Source of the DNA: Polynucleobacter sp. Tro8-14-1
GTDB lineage: Bacteria; Pseudomonadota; Gammaproteobacteria; Burkholderiales; Burkholderiaceae
DNA length: 64,000 nucleotides
Direction of reading: 5' to 3'
Assembly (NCBI RefSeq): GCF_018881655.1
Contig: NZ_JACVPX010000002.1
Coordinates: 62,001 to 126,000, forward strand
The notes below the pieces were generated by a model. The model did no database searches. It saw only the letters and a program-made list of their open reading frames with translations, and was not told where the DNA came from. This document shows, one piece after another, positions 1 through 13,547 of this stretch. The stretch's first letter is position 1; every line of letters begins with the position of its first letter. The position numbers and the translations under genes were made by a program.

Positions 1-103
1 AGCTGATAAAACTGCTTGTCATCAATGGTTTCTACGCCTGGATTATTTGGATTCATACCGGAGTCCTGCATGCTATATTCAATCATTCGTTTTAGAGACA
101 TTC

Positions 104-295
104 ATGATAGCGATTCTTAATAGAACCCTCTGCTTTAGCCTTCTAATATCCCTTTTTGGGTGTGGGGTAAGGGGACCTCTATATATGCCAAATGTGCCGC
201 CAGTTCCGCCTGCTCCTTCAGAGCCAGAACCCAAAGGCAAGCTATACCCACCTCAAACCTCTGCTAGCCCAAGCAACTCTTCATCGGCCAAGTAA
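104..295 (+). CDS. lptM: small LptM/YifL-like lipoprotein
   Basis: Lipobox-like LLISLFGCGVRGPLY; located directly upstream of lysA; ATG at 104 fits the signal peptide better than the ORF start at 47. Confidence 0.75.
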   Translation: MIAILNRTLCFSLLISLFGCGVRGPLYMPNVPPVPPAPSEPEPKGKLYPPQTSASPSNSSSAK

Positions 296-1593
296 TGACA
301 AGCAAAGCAATTCCCCTTCCTAAGTTATCTGGGTTTACTGAACGCGATGGCAATTGGTACGCCGAAGAAATTCCGCTCGCAGATTTAGCACAAGAATTTG
401 GTACGCCGCTGTATATCTATAGCAAAAAAGCATTGACTGAAGCCTACCAGGCCTACGATAAGGCCTGTGTTGATGGCAGTGGTAAACGTCGTGCTCGCGT
501 GCACTACGCCATGAAAGCCAATAGCAATTTAGCGGTGATTGATTGCTTTAAAAAACTGGGCGCCGGATTCGACTTAGTGAGTGGCGGTGAGTTAGCTCGT
601 GCATTAGCAATTGGCGCAGATCCAAAGAGCTTGGTATTTGCCGGCGTAGGTAAATCTGCCGCCGAGATCGCCACTGCCCTCAAGGCTGGCGTCAAATGCA
701 TCAACGTAGAATCGATTGCTGAACTACACAAAATTAATCGCGTAGCCACTGAACTCAATTGCCGCGCCCCAATTTCTTTGCGTGTTAATCCTGATGTAGA
801 TGCACAAACCCATCCCTATATTTCTACTGGACTTAAGGGCAATAAATTTGGTATCGCCTATCACGAGGTTTTAAAAACCTATCGCGAAGCATCGCAACTC
901 TCTCAAATTGATGTTGTGGGTATTGATTGTCATATTGGTTCACAGATCACTACTACCGCCCCCTATTTAGACGCGCTGGATAAAGTCTTAGATCTTGTCG
1001 CGCAGTTAAAGAAGGAAGGCATTGTCATTCACCATCTTGATCTCGGTGGTGGTCTTGGCATTTCTTATAGCGATGAAACTCCGCCAGACATTACTGACTT
1101 TACGAACACCCTGTTGAATCGAGTGGCTGAGCGTGGTTTTGGTCACCTAGACGTTGTGCTTGAGCCAGGCAGATCATTGGTGGGCAATGCTGGCGTGTTA
1201 CTAACCACCGTGGAGTATTTAAAGCCTGGCGCTGAAAAGAACTTCTGCATTGTTGATGCCGCTATGACCGAACTGATGCGCCCCGCCCTATATGAAGCAC
1301 ATCATGGAATAGTGCCCGTACAAAAGAAGGTAGCAAAAGCATTGACCTATGACATCGTTGGTCCTGTTTGCGAATCTGGCGACTGGCTGGGAAGAGATCG
1401 CCATCTTGCAGTAGAAGAGGGTGACCTTCTGGCTATTCTGTCTGCTGGCGCTTATGGTTTTGTAATGGCGTCCAACTACAACACACGCCCTAAACCTGCA
1501 GAGATTATGGTTGACGGAAAAAATGCTTACGTGATTCGTGCCCGTGAAAAAACTACTGACTTGTTTTCATCGGAAACAGTTTTGCCAAATTAA
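295..1593 (+). CDS. lysA: diaminopimelate decarboxylase
   Basis: PLP decarboxylase fold motifs (HYAMKAN, DLGGGLGISY, EPGRSLVGNAG, GPVCESGD, GAYGFVMASNYN). Confidence 0.97.
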   Translation: MTSKAIPLPKLSGFTERDGNWYAEEIPLADLAQEFGTPLYIYSKKALTEAYQAYDKACVDGSGKRRARVHYAMKANSNLAVIDCFKKLGAGFDLVSGGELARALAIGADPKSLVFAGVGKSAAEIATALKAGVKCINVESIAELHKINRVATELNCRAPISLRVNPDVDAQTHPYISTGLKGNKFGIAYHEVLKTYREASQLSQIDVVGIDCHIGSQITTTAPYLDALDKVLDLVAQLKKEGIVIHHLDLGGGLGISYSDETPPDITDFTNTLLNRVAERGFGHLDVVLEPGRSLVGNAGVLLTTVEYLKPGAEKNFCIVDAAMTELMRPALYEAHHGIVPVQKKVAKALTYDIVGPVCESGDWLGRDRHLAVEEGDLLAILSAGAYGFVMASNYNTRPKPAEIMVDGKNAYVIRAREKTTDLFSSETVLPN

Positions 1594-1615
1594 TAATCCG
1601 CAAAAGTTTTAGACA

Positions 1616-1651
1616 ATAAAAAACCCCGCTGAAGTAGCGGGGTTTTTTGTT
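1616..1651 (+). terminator. Rho-independent terminator after lysA
   Basis: aaaaaACCCCGCTgaagtAGCGGGGTtttttgtttt. Confidence 0.9.
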
Positions 1652-1667
1652 TTAATGCTTTAGCTTA

Positions 1668-2393
1668 TTAATGCAAACCTGCGATGTAATCGGCCACCGC
1701 TTTCATTTCTTTATCCGAAAGCTTTGAAGCAATCGTTGTCATTTGACTACTATTGGTGCGCACGCCTTCACGGAACGCTAGCAACTGGGCATTACTGTAT
1801 TCAGCCCATTGACCACCTAGGAGCGGGTACTGAGCAGGAATACCAGCGCCAGTTGGGCTGTGGCAGGCAGCACAAGCTGGAACGCCTTTTGCTGCAATAC
1901 CGCCACGATAAATACTTTGGCCTAATGCGATTGTTTCTTTATCTTGAGCAACACCCTGGGAGATTGGCTGCTTAGATAAAAAAGCGGAGATATTTTGCAT
2001 ATCTTCTTGAGTCAAAGTGGCGGCCATACCCATCATGATTGGATTTGCGCGAGTGCCTTCTTTAAAGTTTTTCAACTGCTTTGTGAGGTATGCAGCATGC
2101 TGTGCGGAAAGCTTTGGCCATGTACCAATCGCACTTTGACCTTTAGGGCCATGGCAAGTGATACAGGCGGTTACGCCACGAGTTGCATCACCATTTGAAT
2201 ACAGTGCTTCACCCGCGGCCGGATCAACCTTAGGTTTACCTGGAACTTCTGCTTTAGCTTCTGGAGCGGCTGCCATAGGAGCAGCATCGGCAGCAAAAGC
2301 TGCACCAGATACGCCGATCAGAGCGAAAATGGAGAGAACCGCAAAACCAGCCCGTAAGCTAGTTAATTTGGAGATTTGAGAGGTTTGACGCAT
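1668..2393 (-). CDS. di-heme cytochrome c (c4 type)
   Basis: Two CxxCH motifs (CITCH, CAACH), signal peptide, c4-like duplicated domains. Confidence 0.9.
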   Translation of the reverse strand: MRQTSQISKLTSLRAGFAVLSIFALIGVSGAAFAADAAPMAAAPEAKAEVPGKPKVDPAAGEALYSNGDATRGVTACITCHGPKGQSAIGTWPKLSAQHAAYLTKQLKNFKEGTRANPIMMGMAATLTQEDMQNISAFLSKQPISQGVAQDKETIALGQSIYRGGIAAKGVPACAACHSPTGAGIPAQYPLLGGQWAEYSNAQLLAFREGVRTNSSQMTTIASKLSDKEMKAVADYIAGLH

Positions 2394-2507
2394 TATGTTT
2401 ACCTTGGCAAAAATTCCTAAAAGTGTTTGGGCCCTGCATTTACAACCTTTTACCCAACACCATGAGATATTTCATGATTTTGCGTGATTTTACAATAGCT
2501 TCTGGAC

Positions 2508-4185
<1,678 letters not shown>

Positions 4186-4202
4186 AAAACAAATTTGATT
4201 TT

Positions 4203-5882
4203 TTATTGAGTGCTTGCTGCTTGTTTTAATCGTTCAATAAAACGCTGGGGTGGCATGTAGCCAATCACACGTTGGTCTTTTAGCTCTTCTGAATTTTGAT
4301 TAAAGATCAGAATTCCTGGGGGACCAAATAAACCGAAGCGCTTCAGTAATACCTGGTTCTCCGGGCTGTTTGCAGTAACGTCCGCTTGCAATAAGACAAA
4401 CTGTTTTAGCTCTTTACTTACCTCTGGATTTGTAAAGGTACTTACTTCCATCTCCTTACAGCTAATACACCAGTCCGCATAAAAATCTAGGAGGACCGCT
4501 TTCTTCTCCTCTTTGGCTTTGCTTAATTGCGCATCCAACTCCGCAGGCGAATGAATCACCACAAAAGATAAATCACCTACTTGATGAATACTCTGGCCAT
4601 TGACTGTTTTTGTGGTTCCCGCAAGATCATTTTTCTGGATCAATGGCGAGGCAATCCATACTGCCGTGGCGACCAGAAGAACTCCCAAGGTACGCTGCAA
4701 ATAAACCATCCAAATACCCGTGGATGGAATCAGAATACGGGCCTCAATCGCAATAAAAAATAGTGGCAAACCCATTCCTAGGGCCATTACAAAAAGGAGT
4801 CCTGCGCCTAGGCTCATAGAGCCGGTTTGCGCAATAAAGGCCAAAACGCCCGCTAGGGGCGCAGTAATACAGGGGCTGGCCACTAAAGTAGAAATACCCC
4901 CCAAAGCAAAAGCGCCAAACACATTGCCGCCCTTTTGACGCCCTGCCAACCGATCTACATGGTGATGCCATGATTGCGGCAACCGAAGGTCATATAAGCC
5001 AAATAAACTGCCTGAAAGGGCTAAAAGTAATAGGGCAAAAGCAGCTAATGCGAAGGGACTCTGCAAAGCCCGCTGTACGCTCCCACCAAGGGCTGCCATA
5101 AGCACTCCTGCCAAGGCGTATACCAATGCCATACCAAAAACATAGGCCAGCGCTAAGATGCTGGCACGCCCCTTGGTTACAGCCTTACCGTCTTGAGTGC
5201 CAAAGATAACGCTCGACAAAATAGGCAACATGGGAAGGACGCAGGGTGTAAAAGCGAGCGCAAGCCCCAATACAAAGAAAGCTAGCAATAAATAAGCAGT
5301 TGAAGTGCTTTCTAAAAAGCGAGCAATAGCATTGACGTCATCACGCTCACGCCATAAATCAGCCAAGCTGAATTCGCCACTAGCCTGGGGGCTAGATAAA
5401 GGCATGCCATCTAAAGCATCTGGAATAGGGGCTACTTTAACCCCGGGACCTGCGAGTAAAAATTTCAGGGTCATAGGTGGATAGCAAATGCCTGCCTCCG
5501 CGCAACCTTGCAGTGTTACAGCTGCATGGATCGGCTTGCCATCGGCAGGCTTTATATCTAAAAGTACTAGGAAGGATTCTTTATAAACTTGCAGTTTTTT
5601 CTGAAAAGTCTCATCAAACTTCACCACACCCGTTGGCAATGAAGGCCTTATATTGATTAGCTTCTCGGCCTGCGTGCCCGCTTGAAACTTTAAAGATTCT
5701 TGATAGATGTAATAGCCTTTAGTGGGCAAAAATTCCAGCTCCACTTGATTGGAATTTTCCAACCAAGTAGCCTCCACTCGGAACGCTTTCTCTGGGGGCA
5801 AGAAATCCGGCGCAGCAAAAACTTGCGCGGACAGGAATAAAAATAGGGCAAAGATCTTTGCTACAAAGGAATGCATTCTCAT
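4203..5882 (-). CDS. dsbD: thiol:disulfide interchange protein DsbD
   Basis: N-terminal DsbD alpha domain, TM CcdA-like region (FTPCVLPMLPILSS), C-terminal thioredoxin DWCISCKEME. Confidence 0.95.
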   Translation of the reverse strand: MRMHSFVAKIFALFLFLSAQVFAAPDFLPPEKAFRVEATWLENSNQVELEFLPTKGYYIYQESLKFQAGTQAEKLINIRPSLPTGVVKFDETFQKKLQVYKESFLVLLDIKPADGKPIHAAVTLQGCAEAGICYPPMTLKFLLAGPGVKVAPIPDALDGMPLSSPQASGEFSLADLWRERDDVNAIARFLESTSTAYLLLAFFVLGLALAFTPCVLPMLPILSSVIFGTQDGKAVTKGRASILALAYVFGMALVYALAGVLMAALGGSVQRALQSPFALAAFALLLLALSGSLFGLYDLRLPQSWHHHVDRLAGRQKGGNVFGAFALGGISTLVASPCITAPLAGVLAFIAQTGSMSLGAGLLFVMALGMGLPLFFIAIEARILIPSTGIWMVYLQRTLGVLLVATAVWIASPLIQKNDLAGTTKTVNGQSIHQVGDLSFVVIHSPAELDAQLSKAKEEKKAVLLDFYADWCISCKEMEVSTFTNPEVSKELKQFVLLQADVTANSPENQVLLKRFGLFGPPGILIFNQNSEELKDQRVIGYMPPQRFIERLKQAASTQ

Positions 5883-6229
5883 GACTTCGAATTTACCTCA
5901 GACTGTACCCACTTGCCGTATTGCTTTTCATATTGCTCTGGAAAAAAGGCCAATATTTCTGGTAAGTCATAAGGATGCGCGCTTTGAATAAAGGCTGAAA
6001 TTTCAGACCACTTTGATTCAGTCGTTTTTGCAGAAAGCAATACTTCATGCTCCTCGCAAACTTTACCCTCCCAGCGATAAATCGATTGAATGCCGTTTGT
6101 AAGCTGCACACAAGCGGCGAATTTTCTCTCCACCAAGGCTCTTGCCAAGGCTGTGGCAGCCTCCAGATTGGGAAGACTCGTAAGCACTACCAAAAGCTTA
6201 CTGGAATTGGCTGGAGAGTTTTCAGACAT
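5879..6229 (-). CDS. cutA: divalent cation tolerance protein CutA
   Basis: LARALVERKFAACVQL, YRWEGKVCEEHEVLLSAKT, HPYDLPEILAF; overlaps dsbD start. Confidence 0.95.
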   Translation of the reverse strand: MSENSPANSSKLLVVLTSLPNLEAATALARALVERKFAACVQLTNGIQSIYRWEGKVCEEHEVLLSAKTTESKWSEISAFIQSAHPYDLPEILAFFPEQYEKQYGKWVQSEVNSKS

Positions 6230-6249
6230 TGTGTATTTATAACCTGATA

Positions 6250-6285
6250 AATGAAAAAAGCCAGACCGAAGCCTGGCTTTTTACC
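6250..6285 (-). terminator. bidirectional-looking terminator hairpin downstream of rplQ
   Basis: aaaaaaGCCAGaccgaagcCTGGCttttt. Confidence 0.8.
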
Positions 6286-6298
6286 GTAACACCGAGAC

Positions 6299-6691
6299 TT
6301 AAGCCTCTTCAGTTACTGCTGTTTCTTCAACTTCTGGGCGATCTACCAACTCAACCAAAGCCATTGGTGCATTGTCGCCATGACGGAAGCCAAACTTCAA
6401 AATACGAAGGTAGCCACCTGGACGTGTTGCGTAACGTGGGCCGAGCTCTGTGAAGAGTTTAGCTACGATATCGCGATCACGTGTGCGATTGAATGCTAAG
6501 CGACGGTTTGCTAAGTTGTCTTTTTTACCTAAGGTAATCAAGGGCTCAACAACCATGCGCAATTCTTTTGCTTTTGGCAAAGTCGTTTTAATGACTTCGT
6601 GCTCCAAAAGTGAATTGGACATGTTGCGCAGCATCGCTAGGCGATGTGATGATGTTCTGTTTAGTTTGCGTAAGCCGTTTCCGTGACGCAT
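6299..6691 (-). CDS. rplQ: 50S ribosomal protein L17
   Basis: [24 protein letters not shown]. Confidence 0.98.
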   Translation of the reverse strand: MRHGNGLRKLNRTSSHRLAMLRNMSNSLLEHEVIKTTLPKAKELRMVVEPLITLGKKDNLANRRLAFNRTRDRDIVAKLFTELGPRYATRPGGYLRILKFGFRHGDNAPMALVELVDRPEVEETAVTEEA

Positions 6692-6707
6692 GATGCTTCC
6701 TTTCTAA

Positions 6708-7688
6708 TTATTTCTCGAGGTTCGCTGGAGGCCAGCTTTCGAGTTTCATGCCAAGACTTAAGCCACGAGCAGCCAATACATCTTTGATTTCATTCAAAGA
6801 TTTGCGACCCAGATTAGGCGTCTTCAACAATTCATTCTCAGTACGTTGAATCAAGTCACCGATGTAGTAAATGTTCTCAGCCTTCAAGCAGTTTGCAGAG
6901 CGAACTGTGAGCTCGAGATCATCAACCGGACGCATCAACATTGGATCAACCATTGATGAGCGGCTTGGTGCTAAATCACCAGAAACTTCGCTGCTCTCAA
7001 GAGCCGCGAATACAACCAATTGATCAACCAAGATGCTAGCTGCTTGACGAATTGCTTCTTCAGGAGACAACACACCGTTAGTTTCAATCGTCATTACTAA
7101 ACGATCGAGGTCGGTACGTTGCTCAACACGAGCAGACTCAACAGCATAGCTAACACGACTTACAGGGCTGAATGAGGCATCCAACACAATACGACCAATG
7201 ATCTTAGTAGCTTCGTCGCTGTACTGACGAACGTTACCAGGTACATAACCACGGCCTTTTTCAACCTTGATCTGCATGTCCAACTTACCACCCGCTGACA
7301 AGTGAGCGATCACATGATCAGGGTTCATGATTTCTACATCATGTGGCAAGTCGATATCTTTTGCTGTAACAACGCCTGGGCCTTCTTTACGCAAATTGAT
7401 AGTAACTTCATCACGTGACTGCAACTTAAATACGATACCTTTGAGGTTCAACAAGAGGTTTACTACGTCCTCTTGAACTCCATCTAATGTGGAGTACTCA
7501 TGAACAACACCGGCAATAGCTACTTCAGTTGGCGCATAACCAACCATCGAGGACAAGAGTACGCGACGTAATGCATTTCCGAGTGTGTGGCCATAGCCAC
7601 GCTCGAACGGCTCCATAACAACCTTAGCTTGGTTGGCGGTAAGCGCTTCAACAGAAATAATCTTTGGCTTGAGCAAATTTGTTTGCAT
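6708..7688 (-). CDS. rpoA: RNA polymerase alpha subunit
   Basis: [20 protein letters not shown]; alpha-[17 protein letters not shown]. Confidence 0.99.
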   Translation of the reverse strand: MQTNLLKPKIISVEALTANQAKVVMEPFERGYGHTLGNALRRVLLSSMVGYAPTEVAIAGVVHEYSTLDGVQEDVVNLLLNLKGIVFKLQSRDEVTINLRKEGPGVVTAKDIDLPHDVEIMNPDHVIAHLSAGGKLDMQIKVEKGRGYVPGNVRQYSDEATKIIGRIVLDASFSPVSRVSYAVESARVEQRTDLDRLVMTIETNGVLSPEEAIRQAASILVDQLVVFAALESSEVSGDLAPSRSSMVDPMLMRPVDDLELTVRSANCLKAENIYYIGDLIQRTENELLKTPNLGRKSLNEIKDVLAARGLSLGMKLESWPPANLEK

Positions 7689-7711
7689 ATTTTTTCCTTG
7701 AGAGTGCCTAA

Positions 7712-8335
7712 TTAGCGTGAATACAATTCGACGATCAAACTTTCATTAATTTCACCGCTAATATCTTCACGGTCAGGCACTTGCTTAAATGTTCCCTCGA
7801 GCTTAGCTGCGTCAACTGAAACCCAAGTAACGGCTGCCATTTGTCCAACCAAATTGAGTGATTCTGTAATACGTGCTTGCTTCTTCGCTTTTTCACGAAT
7901 CGCAACTACATCACCAGGCTTAACCTGAATTGATGGAATATTGACAGGGCTACCATTAAGCAAAATTGCACAGTGAGAAACCAACTGACGTGCTTCAGCG
8001 CGTGTAGAGCCAAAACCCATGCGATACACCACGTTGTCTAAACGTGACTCAAGTAACTGGAGCAATGTTTCGCCAGTGTTGCCCTTACGACGCTCAGCTT
8101 CTGCGAAGTAACGACGGAATTGACGCTCTAATACGCCGTAGATACGCTTAACCTTTTGCTTTTCACGCAATTGATTACCGTAATCAGATGTTCTTGAGCC
8201 AGATGTACGGCCATGTTGACCAGGCTTAGTATCTAACTTGCACTTGTCTGACAGGGCGCGACGAGCGCTCTTTAAAAATAAATCGGTACCTTCCCGACGT
8301 GCTAATTTGGCCTTAGGCCCTAAGTAACGTGCCAC
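7712..8335 (-). CDS. rpsD: 30S ribosomal protein S4
   Basis: [20 protein letters not shown]4 domain. Confidence 0.98.
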   Translation of the reverse strand: MARYLGPKAKLARREGTDLFLKSARRALSDKCKLDTKPGQHGRTSGSRTSDYGNQLREKQKVKRIYGVLERQFRRYFAEAERRKGNTGETLLQLLESRLDNVVYRMGFGSTRAEARQLVSHCAILLNGSPVNIPSIQVKPGDVVAIREKAKKQARITESLNLVGQMAAVTWVSVDAAKLEGTFKQVPDREDISGEINESLIVELYSR

Positions 8336-8453
8336 GATGCTTTCCTTTCTTTGCCGCAGTCTTACGACCGACGGTGAGTTCGCCTTTTAAAACAGGCGAA
8401 CAGTGGGCTTTAATAAAAAACTACTGAAACTGTTGTACTGCCAACTTCCAAGC

Positions 8454-8861
8454 TTAAATACGACGACGCTTAGGAGGACGGCAACCATTATGTGGAACTG
8501 GAGTTACGTCTTGAATCTCAGTGATCTTGATACCTAATGAGTTCAATGCACGAACTGCTGATTCACGACCTGGGCCTGGGCCTTTGATCTGAACTTCCAA
8601 GTTCTTGATGCCGCATTCAACAGCTGCTTTACCAGCAACTTCTGCAGCTACCTGAGCAGCAAAAGGTGTTGATTTACGTGAGCCCTTGAAACCCTGGCCG
8701 CCAGAAGTTGCCCATGAAAGCGCATTTCCCTGACGATCAGTGATCGTAATAATGGTGTTATTAAAAGAAGCGTGAACGTGTGCAATACCGTCAGCAACGT
8801 TCTTTTTAACCTTCTTACGAGCGCGCTGTGAAGCGGCGGAAGCGGATTGTTGTTTTGCCAT
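8454..8861 (-). CDS. rpsK: 30S ribosomal protein S11
   Basis: [24 protein letters not shown]...[13 protein letters not shown]. Confidence 0.98.
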   Translation of the reverse strand: MAKQQSASAASQRARKKVKKNVADGIAHVHASFNNTIITITDRQGNALSWATSGGQGFKGSRKSTPFAAQVAAEVAGKAAVECGIKNLEVQIKGPGPGRESAVRALNSLGIKITEIQDVTPVPHNGCRPPKRRRI

Positions 8862-8879
8862 GTCAATAAACTTTCTTGA

Positions 8880-9245
8880 TTATTTCTTGAGTTGCACACC
8901 AGACTTGCGTGGGCCCTTGCGGGTACGCGCATTAGTCTTAGTACGTTGACCACGTACAGGCAAGCCCTTACGATGACGAACACCGCGGTAGCAACCTAAG
9001 TCCATCAAACGCTTGATGCTCATAGTTACTTCACGACGAAGGTCACCTTCGGTAATGAATTTACCTACTTCATCGCGCAACTTTTCCAAGTCAGCGTCAG
9101 TAAGGTCTTTAACTTTTTTATTGATTGCAACACCTGTGGTTTGACAAATTTTGTTAGCACGAGTTGTGCCAATGCCAAAAATAGCTGTTAAACCGATAAC
9201 AGTATGTTGATGATTTGGGATGTTTACCCCAGCGATACGTGCCAT
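8880..9245 (-). CDS. rpsM: 30S ribosomal protein S13
   Basis: [26 protein letters not shown]. Confidence 0.98.
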   Translation of the reverse strand: MARIAGVNIPNHQHTVIGLTAIFGIGTTRANKICQTTGVAINKKVKDLTDADLEKLRDEVGKFITEGDLRREVTMSIKRLMDLGCYRGVRHRKGLPVRGQRTKTNARTRKGPRKSGVQLKK

Positions 9246-9269
9246 GAGATTTCCTCTTAATTAACCAGA

Positions 9270-9386
9270 TCAGCCTTGACGCTGCTTATGACGTGCGTCT
9301 GAAGAACAGATCACGCGAACAACGCGTTTGCGCTTAATGATCTTGCAATTTCTGCAAATACACTTAACGGATGCTAAAACTTTCAT
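9270..9386 (-). CDS. rpmJ: 50S ribosomal protein L36
   Basis: Not in the ORF track; hand translation gives [38 protein letters not shown]. Confidence 0.95.
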   Translation of the reverse strand: MKVLASVKCICRNCKIIKRKRVVRVICSSDARHKQRQG

Positions 9387-9421
9387 AACTCACCTCTAAA
9401 AAAATTGGTACTTCTTAATCT

Positions 9422-9640
9422 TTACTTCGCACGGAAAATGATTCTGGCGCGCGTTAGGTCGTAAGGAGTCATCTCCACCGTCACCTTGTCTCCCGGCAAA
9501 ATACGGATGTAATGCATCCGCATCTTTCCGGAAATGTGCCCTAGAACCACATGTCCGTTTTCCAGCTTTACGCGAAACATCGCGTTCGGCAAATTCTCTA
9601 CAACTTCTCCCGCCATCTGAATTACATCGTCTTTAGACAT
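9422..9640 (-). CDS. infA: translation initiation factor IF-1
   Basis: [41 protein letters not shown]. Confidence 0.98.
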   Translation of the reverse strand: MSKDDVIQMAGEVVENLPNAMFRVKLENGHVVLGHISGKMRMHYIRILPGDKVTVEMTPYDLTRARIIFRAK

Positions 9641-9644
9641 TCAG

Positions 9645-10982
9645 TTAAGCGCCCATCTTAAAGTTGGCTTTCTTCATCAAAGAGCCGTACTGCTGCTGCA
9701 TCACGAATGACTGGACTTGAGCCATGAAATCCATTGCAACAACAACAATAATCAACAATGAAGTACCGCCGAAATAGAACGGCACGTTGTACTTCAATAC
9801 TAAGAATTCTGGCAACAAGCAAACCAAAACCATATAAATTGCACCGGCCAAAGTTAAGCGCACCAAGATCTTATCGATATAACGCGCTGTTTGGTCGCCC
9901 GGACGAATACCAGGAACAAATGCGCCACTCTTCTTCAAGTTCTCAGCAGTTTCACGGCTGTTAAACACCAATGCGGTATAGAAGAAGCAGAAGAAAATAA
10001 TCGCAGCTGCGTACAAAATCGTATACACAGGTTGACCGGGAGCTAAAGTCGCTGCTAAGTCTTTAATAATTCTGCTGAACATATTGGTTGGCTCACCTGA
10101 TGTAAACCAGCCAGCAATCGTTGCGGGGAACAAAATAATCGATGAAGCAAAAATCGGAGGAATAACACCTGCCATGTTTAACTTCAATGGGAAGTAAGAA
10201 GATTGGCCGCCGTAAATCTTATTACCAACTTGACGCTTGGCGTAGTTCACCAAGATCCGGCGCTGACCACGCTCTACAAACACCACAAAATAAGTTACCG
10301 CTACTACGATCACAACGATCAAGAGAGCAGAAATAATATTCATTGAGCCAGTACGTACCAACTCTAACAAGCTTGCCAATGCATTTGGTAAACCAGAAAC
10401 AATACCGCCAAAAATGATGATGGAGATACCATTACCCAAGCCACGCTCAGTAATTTGCTCACCCAACCACATTAAGAACATTGTGCCTGTTACCAAAGTA
10501 ACTACTGTATTCAATTCAAACATCAAACCTGGGTTAATCACTAAACCTGGTTGAGCCTGCAAAGCAACGGAAATACCTAATGCTTGGAATGTAGCCAAGA
10601 ATACAGTGCCGTAGCGCGTGTACTGAGTAATCTTCCGTTGACCTGCTTGGCCTTCTTTTTTCAAAGACTCTAGAGAAGGCACAACAATCGTCATTAACTG
10701 CATGATGATCGATGCAGAAATGTACGGCATGATTCCCAAAGCAAATACCGTGAAGCGAGATAAGGCGCCACCAGAGAACAAGTTGAACATTCCCAAGATG
10801 CCGTCTTTTTGACCAGAAAACAACTGTGCCAATTGATCTGGATCGATTCCAGGGACTGGAATATGAGCACCCAAACGGAACACGAGCAAAGCCAACACCA
10901 GAAAGACTAAGCGTTGGCGTAATTCGCCAAACTTACCACCTGTTGCTGCAGTGCTTGCGTTATTGGTAGGTGCTAATGCCAT
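9645..10982 (-). CDS. secY: Sec translocase subunit SecY
   Basis: Multi-TM SecY motifs ([30 protein letters not shown]). Confidence 0.98.
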   Translation of the reverse strand: MALAPTNNASTAATGGKFGELRQRLVFLVLALLVFRLGAHIPVPGIDPDQLAQLFSGQKDGILGMFNLFSGGALSRFTVFALGIMPYISASIIMQLMTIVVPSLESLKKEGQAGQRKITQYTRYGTVFLATFQALGISVALQAQPGLVINPGLMFELNTVVTLVTGTMFLMWLGEQITERGLGNGISIIIFGGIVSGLPNALASLLELVRTGSMNIISALLIVVIVVAVTYFVVFVERGQRRILVNYAKRQVGNKIYGGQSSYFPLKLNMAGVIPPIFASSIILFPATIAGWFTSGEPTNMFSRIIKDLAATLAPGQPVYTILYAAAIIFFCFFYTALVFNSRETAENLKKSGAFVPGIRPGDQTARYIDKILVRLTLAGAIYMVLVCLLPEFLVLKYNVPFYFGGTSLLIIVVVAMDFMAQVQSFVMQQQYGSLMKKANFKMGA

Positions 10983-10999
10983 ATCTACTAAAAGACCTA

Positions 11000-11440
11000 T
11001 TAAACTAATTCAACCAATTTGCCGCCGGCTGCTTCGATAGCTGCTTTTGCGCCGGCAGTTGCTGTAATACCCTTGAGGGTTACAGCAATCTTGAGTTCGC
11101 CAGTCTTGATAACCTTAACTGCATTGATTTGCTCACCAGCAAAGCCGTGTGCCTTCAATACCAATAAGTCCACTTCTGGCAAATTGATTTTTGCTAAATC
11201 GTTCAATGTAATTTGACCAACGTGACGACGTGTCAAAGACACGAAACCGCGTTTAGGCAAACGACGATACATAGGCATCTGACCGCCTTCAAATCCAACC
11301 TTGTGGAAACCACCAGAACGGGATTTTTGACCTTTGTGACCACGGCCAGCAGTTTTACCAAGACCAGAACCAATGCCGCGTCCAACGCGACGACGGTTTT
11401 TCTTGGAGCCTTCTGCAGGTTTAATTGTGTTGAGTTGCAT
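11000..11440 (-). CDS. rplO: 50S ribosomal protein L15
   Basis: [28 protein letters not shown]. Confidence 0.98.
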   Translation of the reverse strand: MQLNTIKPAEGSKKNRRRVGRGIGSGLGKTAGRGHKGQKSRSGGFHKVGFEGGQMPMYRRLPKRGFVSLTRRHVGQITLNDLAKINLPEVDLLVLKAHGFAGEQINAVKVIKTGELKIAVTLKGITATAGAKAAIEAAGGKLVELV

Positions 11441-11467
11441 ATTCTTCGCCTATTTACTTGCTAGTTA

Positions 11468-11656
11468 TTAGCCAACGACTTTAACTAGATAAGAAACTTT
11501 ATTAATCATGCCGCGAACAGCTGGAGTGTCTTCCAATTCAGAAACTGAATTGATGCGACGAAGGCCTAAGCCTCGTACAGTTGCACGGTGGCTTTCGCGT
11601 GTACCGATCAAGCTGCGTACTAATTGCAGTTTGACTTTGGAGTTAGTTGTTGTCAT
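11468..11656 (-). CDS. rpmD: 50S ribosomal protein L30
   Basis: [29 protein letters not shown]. Confidence 0.97.
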   Translation of the reverse strand: MTTTNSKVKLQLVRSLIGTRESHRATVRGLGLRRINSVSELEDTPAVRGMINKVSYLVKVVG

Positions 11657-11679
11657 TTGTAGATTCCTAATTTTTGGTC

Positions 11680-12198
11680 TTAGCCGAGAATCTCTTCAAC
11701 TGACTTACCGCGCTTAGCAGCAATCTCAGCAGGAGTACTCATTTTGCTCAAACCATCAATGGTTGCACGAACCAAGTTGTATGGGTTTGTAGAGCCAAGT
11801 GACTTAGCAACCACGTTTGTTACGCCCATTACGTCGAAAATTGCGCGCATTGGGCCACCAGCGATAATTCCAGTACCGTCTTTAGCTGGAGAAATCAAAA
11901 CGCGTGATGCGCCATGTTGGCCAGTAACAGTGTGCTGCAAAGTACCTTTACGCAAAGTTACCTTGATCATCTTGCGACGAGCTTCGTCCATTGCTTTTTG
12001 AACTGCAACTGGAACTTCTTTTGATTTGCCTTTACCCATGCCGATGCGGCCATCGCCATCGCCAACTACAGTGAGTGCAGCGAAGCCGAGAATACGACCA
12101 CCCTTAACCACTTTAGTTACACGATTAACAGCAATCATCTTCTCGCGAAGACCATCATCACGCTCTTCGTTTTGCATCTTAGTTTGCATTTTTGCCAT
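11680..12198 (-). CDS. rpsE: 30S ribosomal protein S5
   Basis: [30 protein letters not shown]. Confidence 0.98.
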   Translation of the reverse strand: MAKMQTKMQNEERDDGLREKMIAVNRVTKVVKGGRILGFAALTVVGDGDGRIGMGKGKSKEVPVAVQKAMDEARRKMIKVTLRKGTLQHTVTGQHGASRVLISPAKDGTGIIAGGPMRAIFDVMGVTNVVAKSLGSTNPYNLVRATIDGLSKMSTPAEIAAKRGKSVEEILG

Positions 12199-12216
12199 GT
12201 TTTTTCCTAAACCCTA

Positions 12217-12570
12217 TTAGAACTTCAGGCCGGCTTCACGCGCAGCTTCAGCTAAGGCCTTAATACGGCCGTGGTAACGATGACCGGAGCGATCAAATGC
12301 AACATCAACAATGCCTGCCTTAACAGCACGCTCAGCAACTAACTTGCCGATTTGTTTTGCCGCTTCAGCGTTGCCGCCGTTTTTGATTGCTTGGCGCAAA
12401 TCTTTTTCCATTGTTGAAGCAGCTGCTACAACTTTGGTTCCGCATGGGCTATAAACCTGGGCAGAAATATGAGTATTGCTACGGATAACTGTTAAGCGAT
12501 TTGCCAAAGCTTCGGCAATGCGAATACGAGTCTGCCTAGCGCGTCTTTGTCTGGATTCGTCTTTATTCAT
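12217..12570 (-). CDS. rplR: 50S ribosomal protein L18
   Basis: family sequence and spc-operon position. Confidence 0.97.
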   Translation of the reverse strand: MNKDESRQRRARQTRIRIAEALANRLTVIRSNTHISAQVYSPCGTKVVAAASTMEKDLRQAIKNGGNAEAAKQIGKLVAERAVKAGIVDVAFDRSGHRYHGRIKALAEAAREAGLKF

Positions 12571-12583
12571 TTTTTAATCTCGC

Positions 12584-13117
12584 TTACTTCTTCTTAGTTT
12601 CTTTCAGATGCACAACCTCATCCACGTAGCGAACGCCTTTGCCTTTGTATGGCTCTGGTGAACGGTATGCGCGAACTTCAGCTGCGACCTGGCCAACTTG
12701 CTGCTTGTTGGAACCTTTGATAATGATTTCAGTTTGAGTTGGAGTCTCAGCCTTCACACCCTTTGGCAGGTTGTAAATAATGTCGTGTGAGAAACCTAAC
12801 TGCAATTTCAATGTTTCGCCTTGAGCAGCAGCACGATAACCAACGCCTACCAAGCTGAGCTTGCGCTCAAAGCCAGCAGTTACGCCAACAACCATGTTGT
12901 TAACCAAAGCACGGGCTGTACCTGACTGTGCACCAGCTTCTGGTGAGTCGTTATTTAAAACAACTGTCAATACGCCATCTTCTTGTTTCAAACCAACAGA
13001 AGGATGCAAGTTGTGTGTCAAAGTACCCAATGGGCCTTTAACAGTAACGTTTGCACCGTTGATGCTGATTTCAGCGCCCTTGGGAACTGTAATTGGTGAT
13101 TTACCTACGCGGGACAT
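12584..13117 (-). CDS. rplF: 50S ribosomal protein L6
   Basis: [17 protein letters not shown]...[11 protein letters not shown]. Confidence 0.98.
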   Translation of the reverse strand: MSRVGKSPITVPKGAEISINGANVTVKGPLGTLTHNLHPSVGLKQEDGVLTVVLNNDSPEAGAQSGTARALVNNMVVGVTAGFERKLSLVGVGYRAAAQGETLKLQLGFSHDIIYNLPKGVKAETPTQTEIIIKGSNKQQVGQVAAEVRAYRSPEPYKGKGVRYVDEVVHLKETKKK

Positions 13118-13127
13118 ATTTCGCTCC

Positions 13128-13523
13128 TTAAGCTACGTAGCAAATAACTTCGCCGCCCACGCCTGTTGCACGTGCTTTACGGTCTGTCATTACACCTTGA
13201 GGGGTTGAAATAATTGCAATGCCCAAGCCATTCATTACCTCTGGAATGTCATGACGGCCTTTATAGATACGTAGACTTGGTGTTGATACACGGTCAATAC
13301 GCTCAATAACAGGACGGCCTGCATAATATTTGAGATCGATGTGGAGCACTGGCTTAGCTGCTTCACCTTTGATTTCAAAACTTTCGATATAGCCTTCATC
13401 TTGCAAAACTTTTGCGATGGCTACTTTTACTTTTGACGACGGCATCAAGACTACGGGTTTCTGCACTGCTTGCGCATTGCGGATCCTTGTCAACATGTCG
13501 GCGATTGGATCGCTGATACTCAT
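13128..13523 (-). CDS. rpsH: 30S ribosomal protein S8
   Basis: [18 protein letters not shown]. Confidence 0.98.
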
Positions 13524-13547
13524 GAGTTCTCCTAATTCTTTCGCCGC

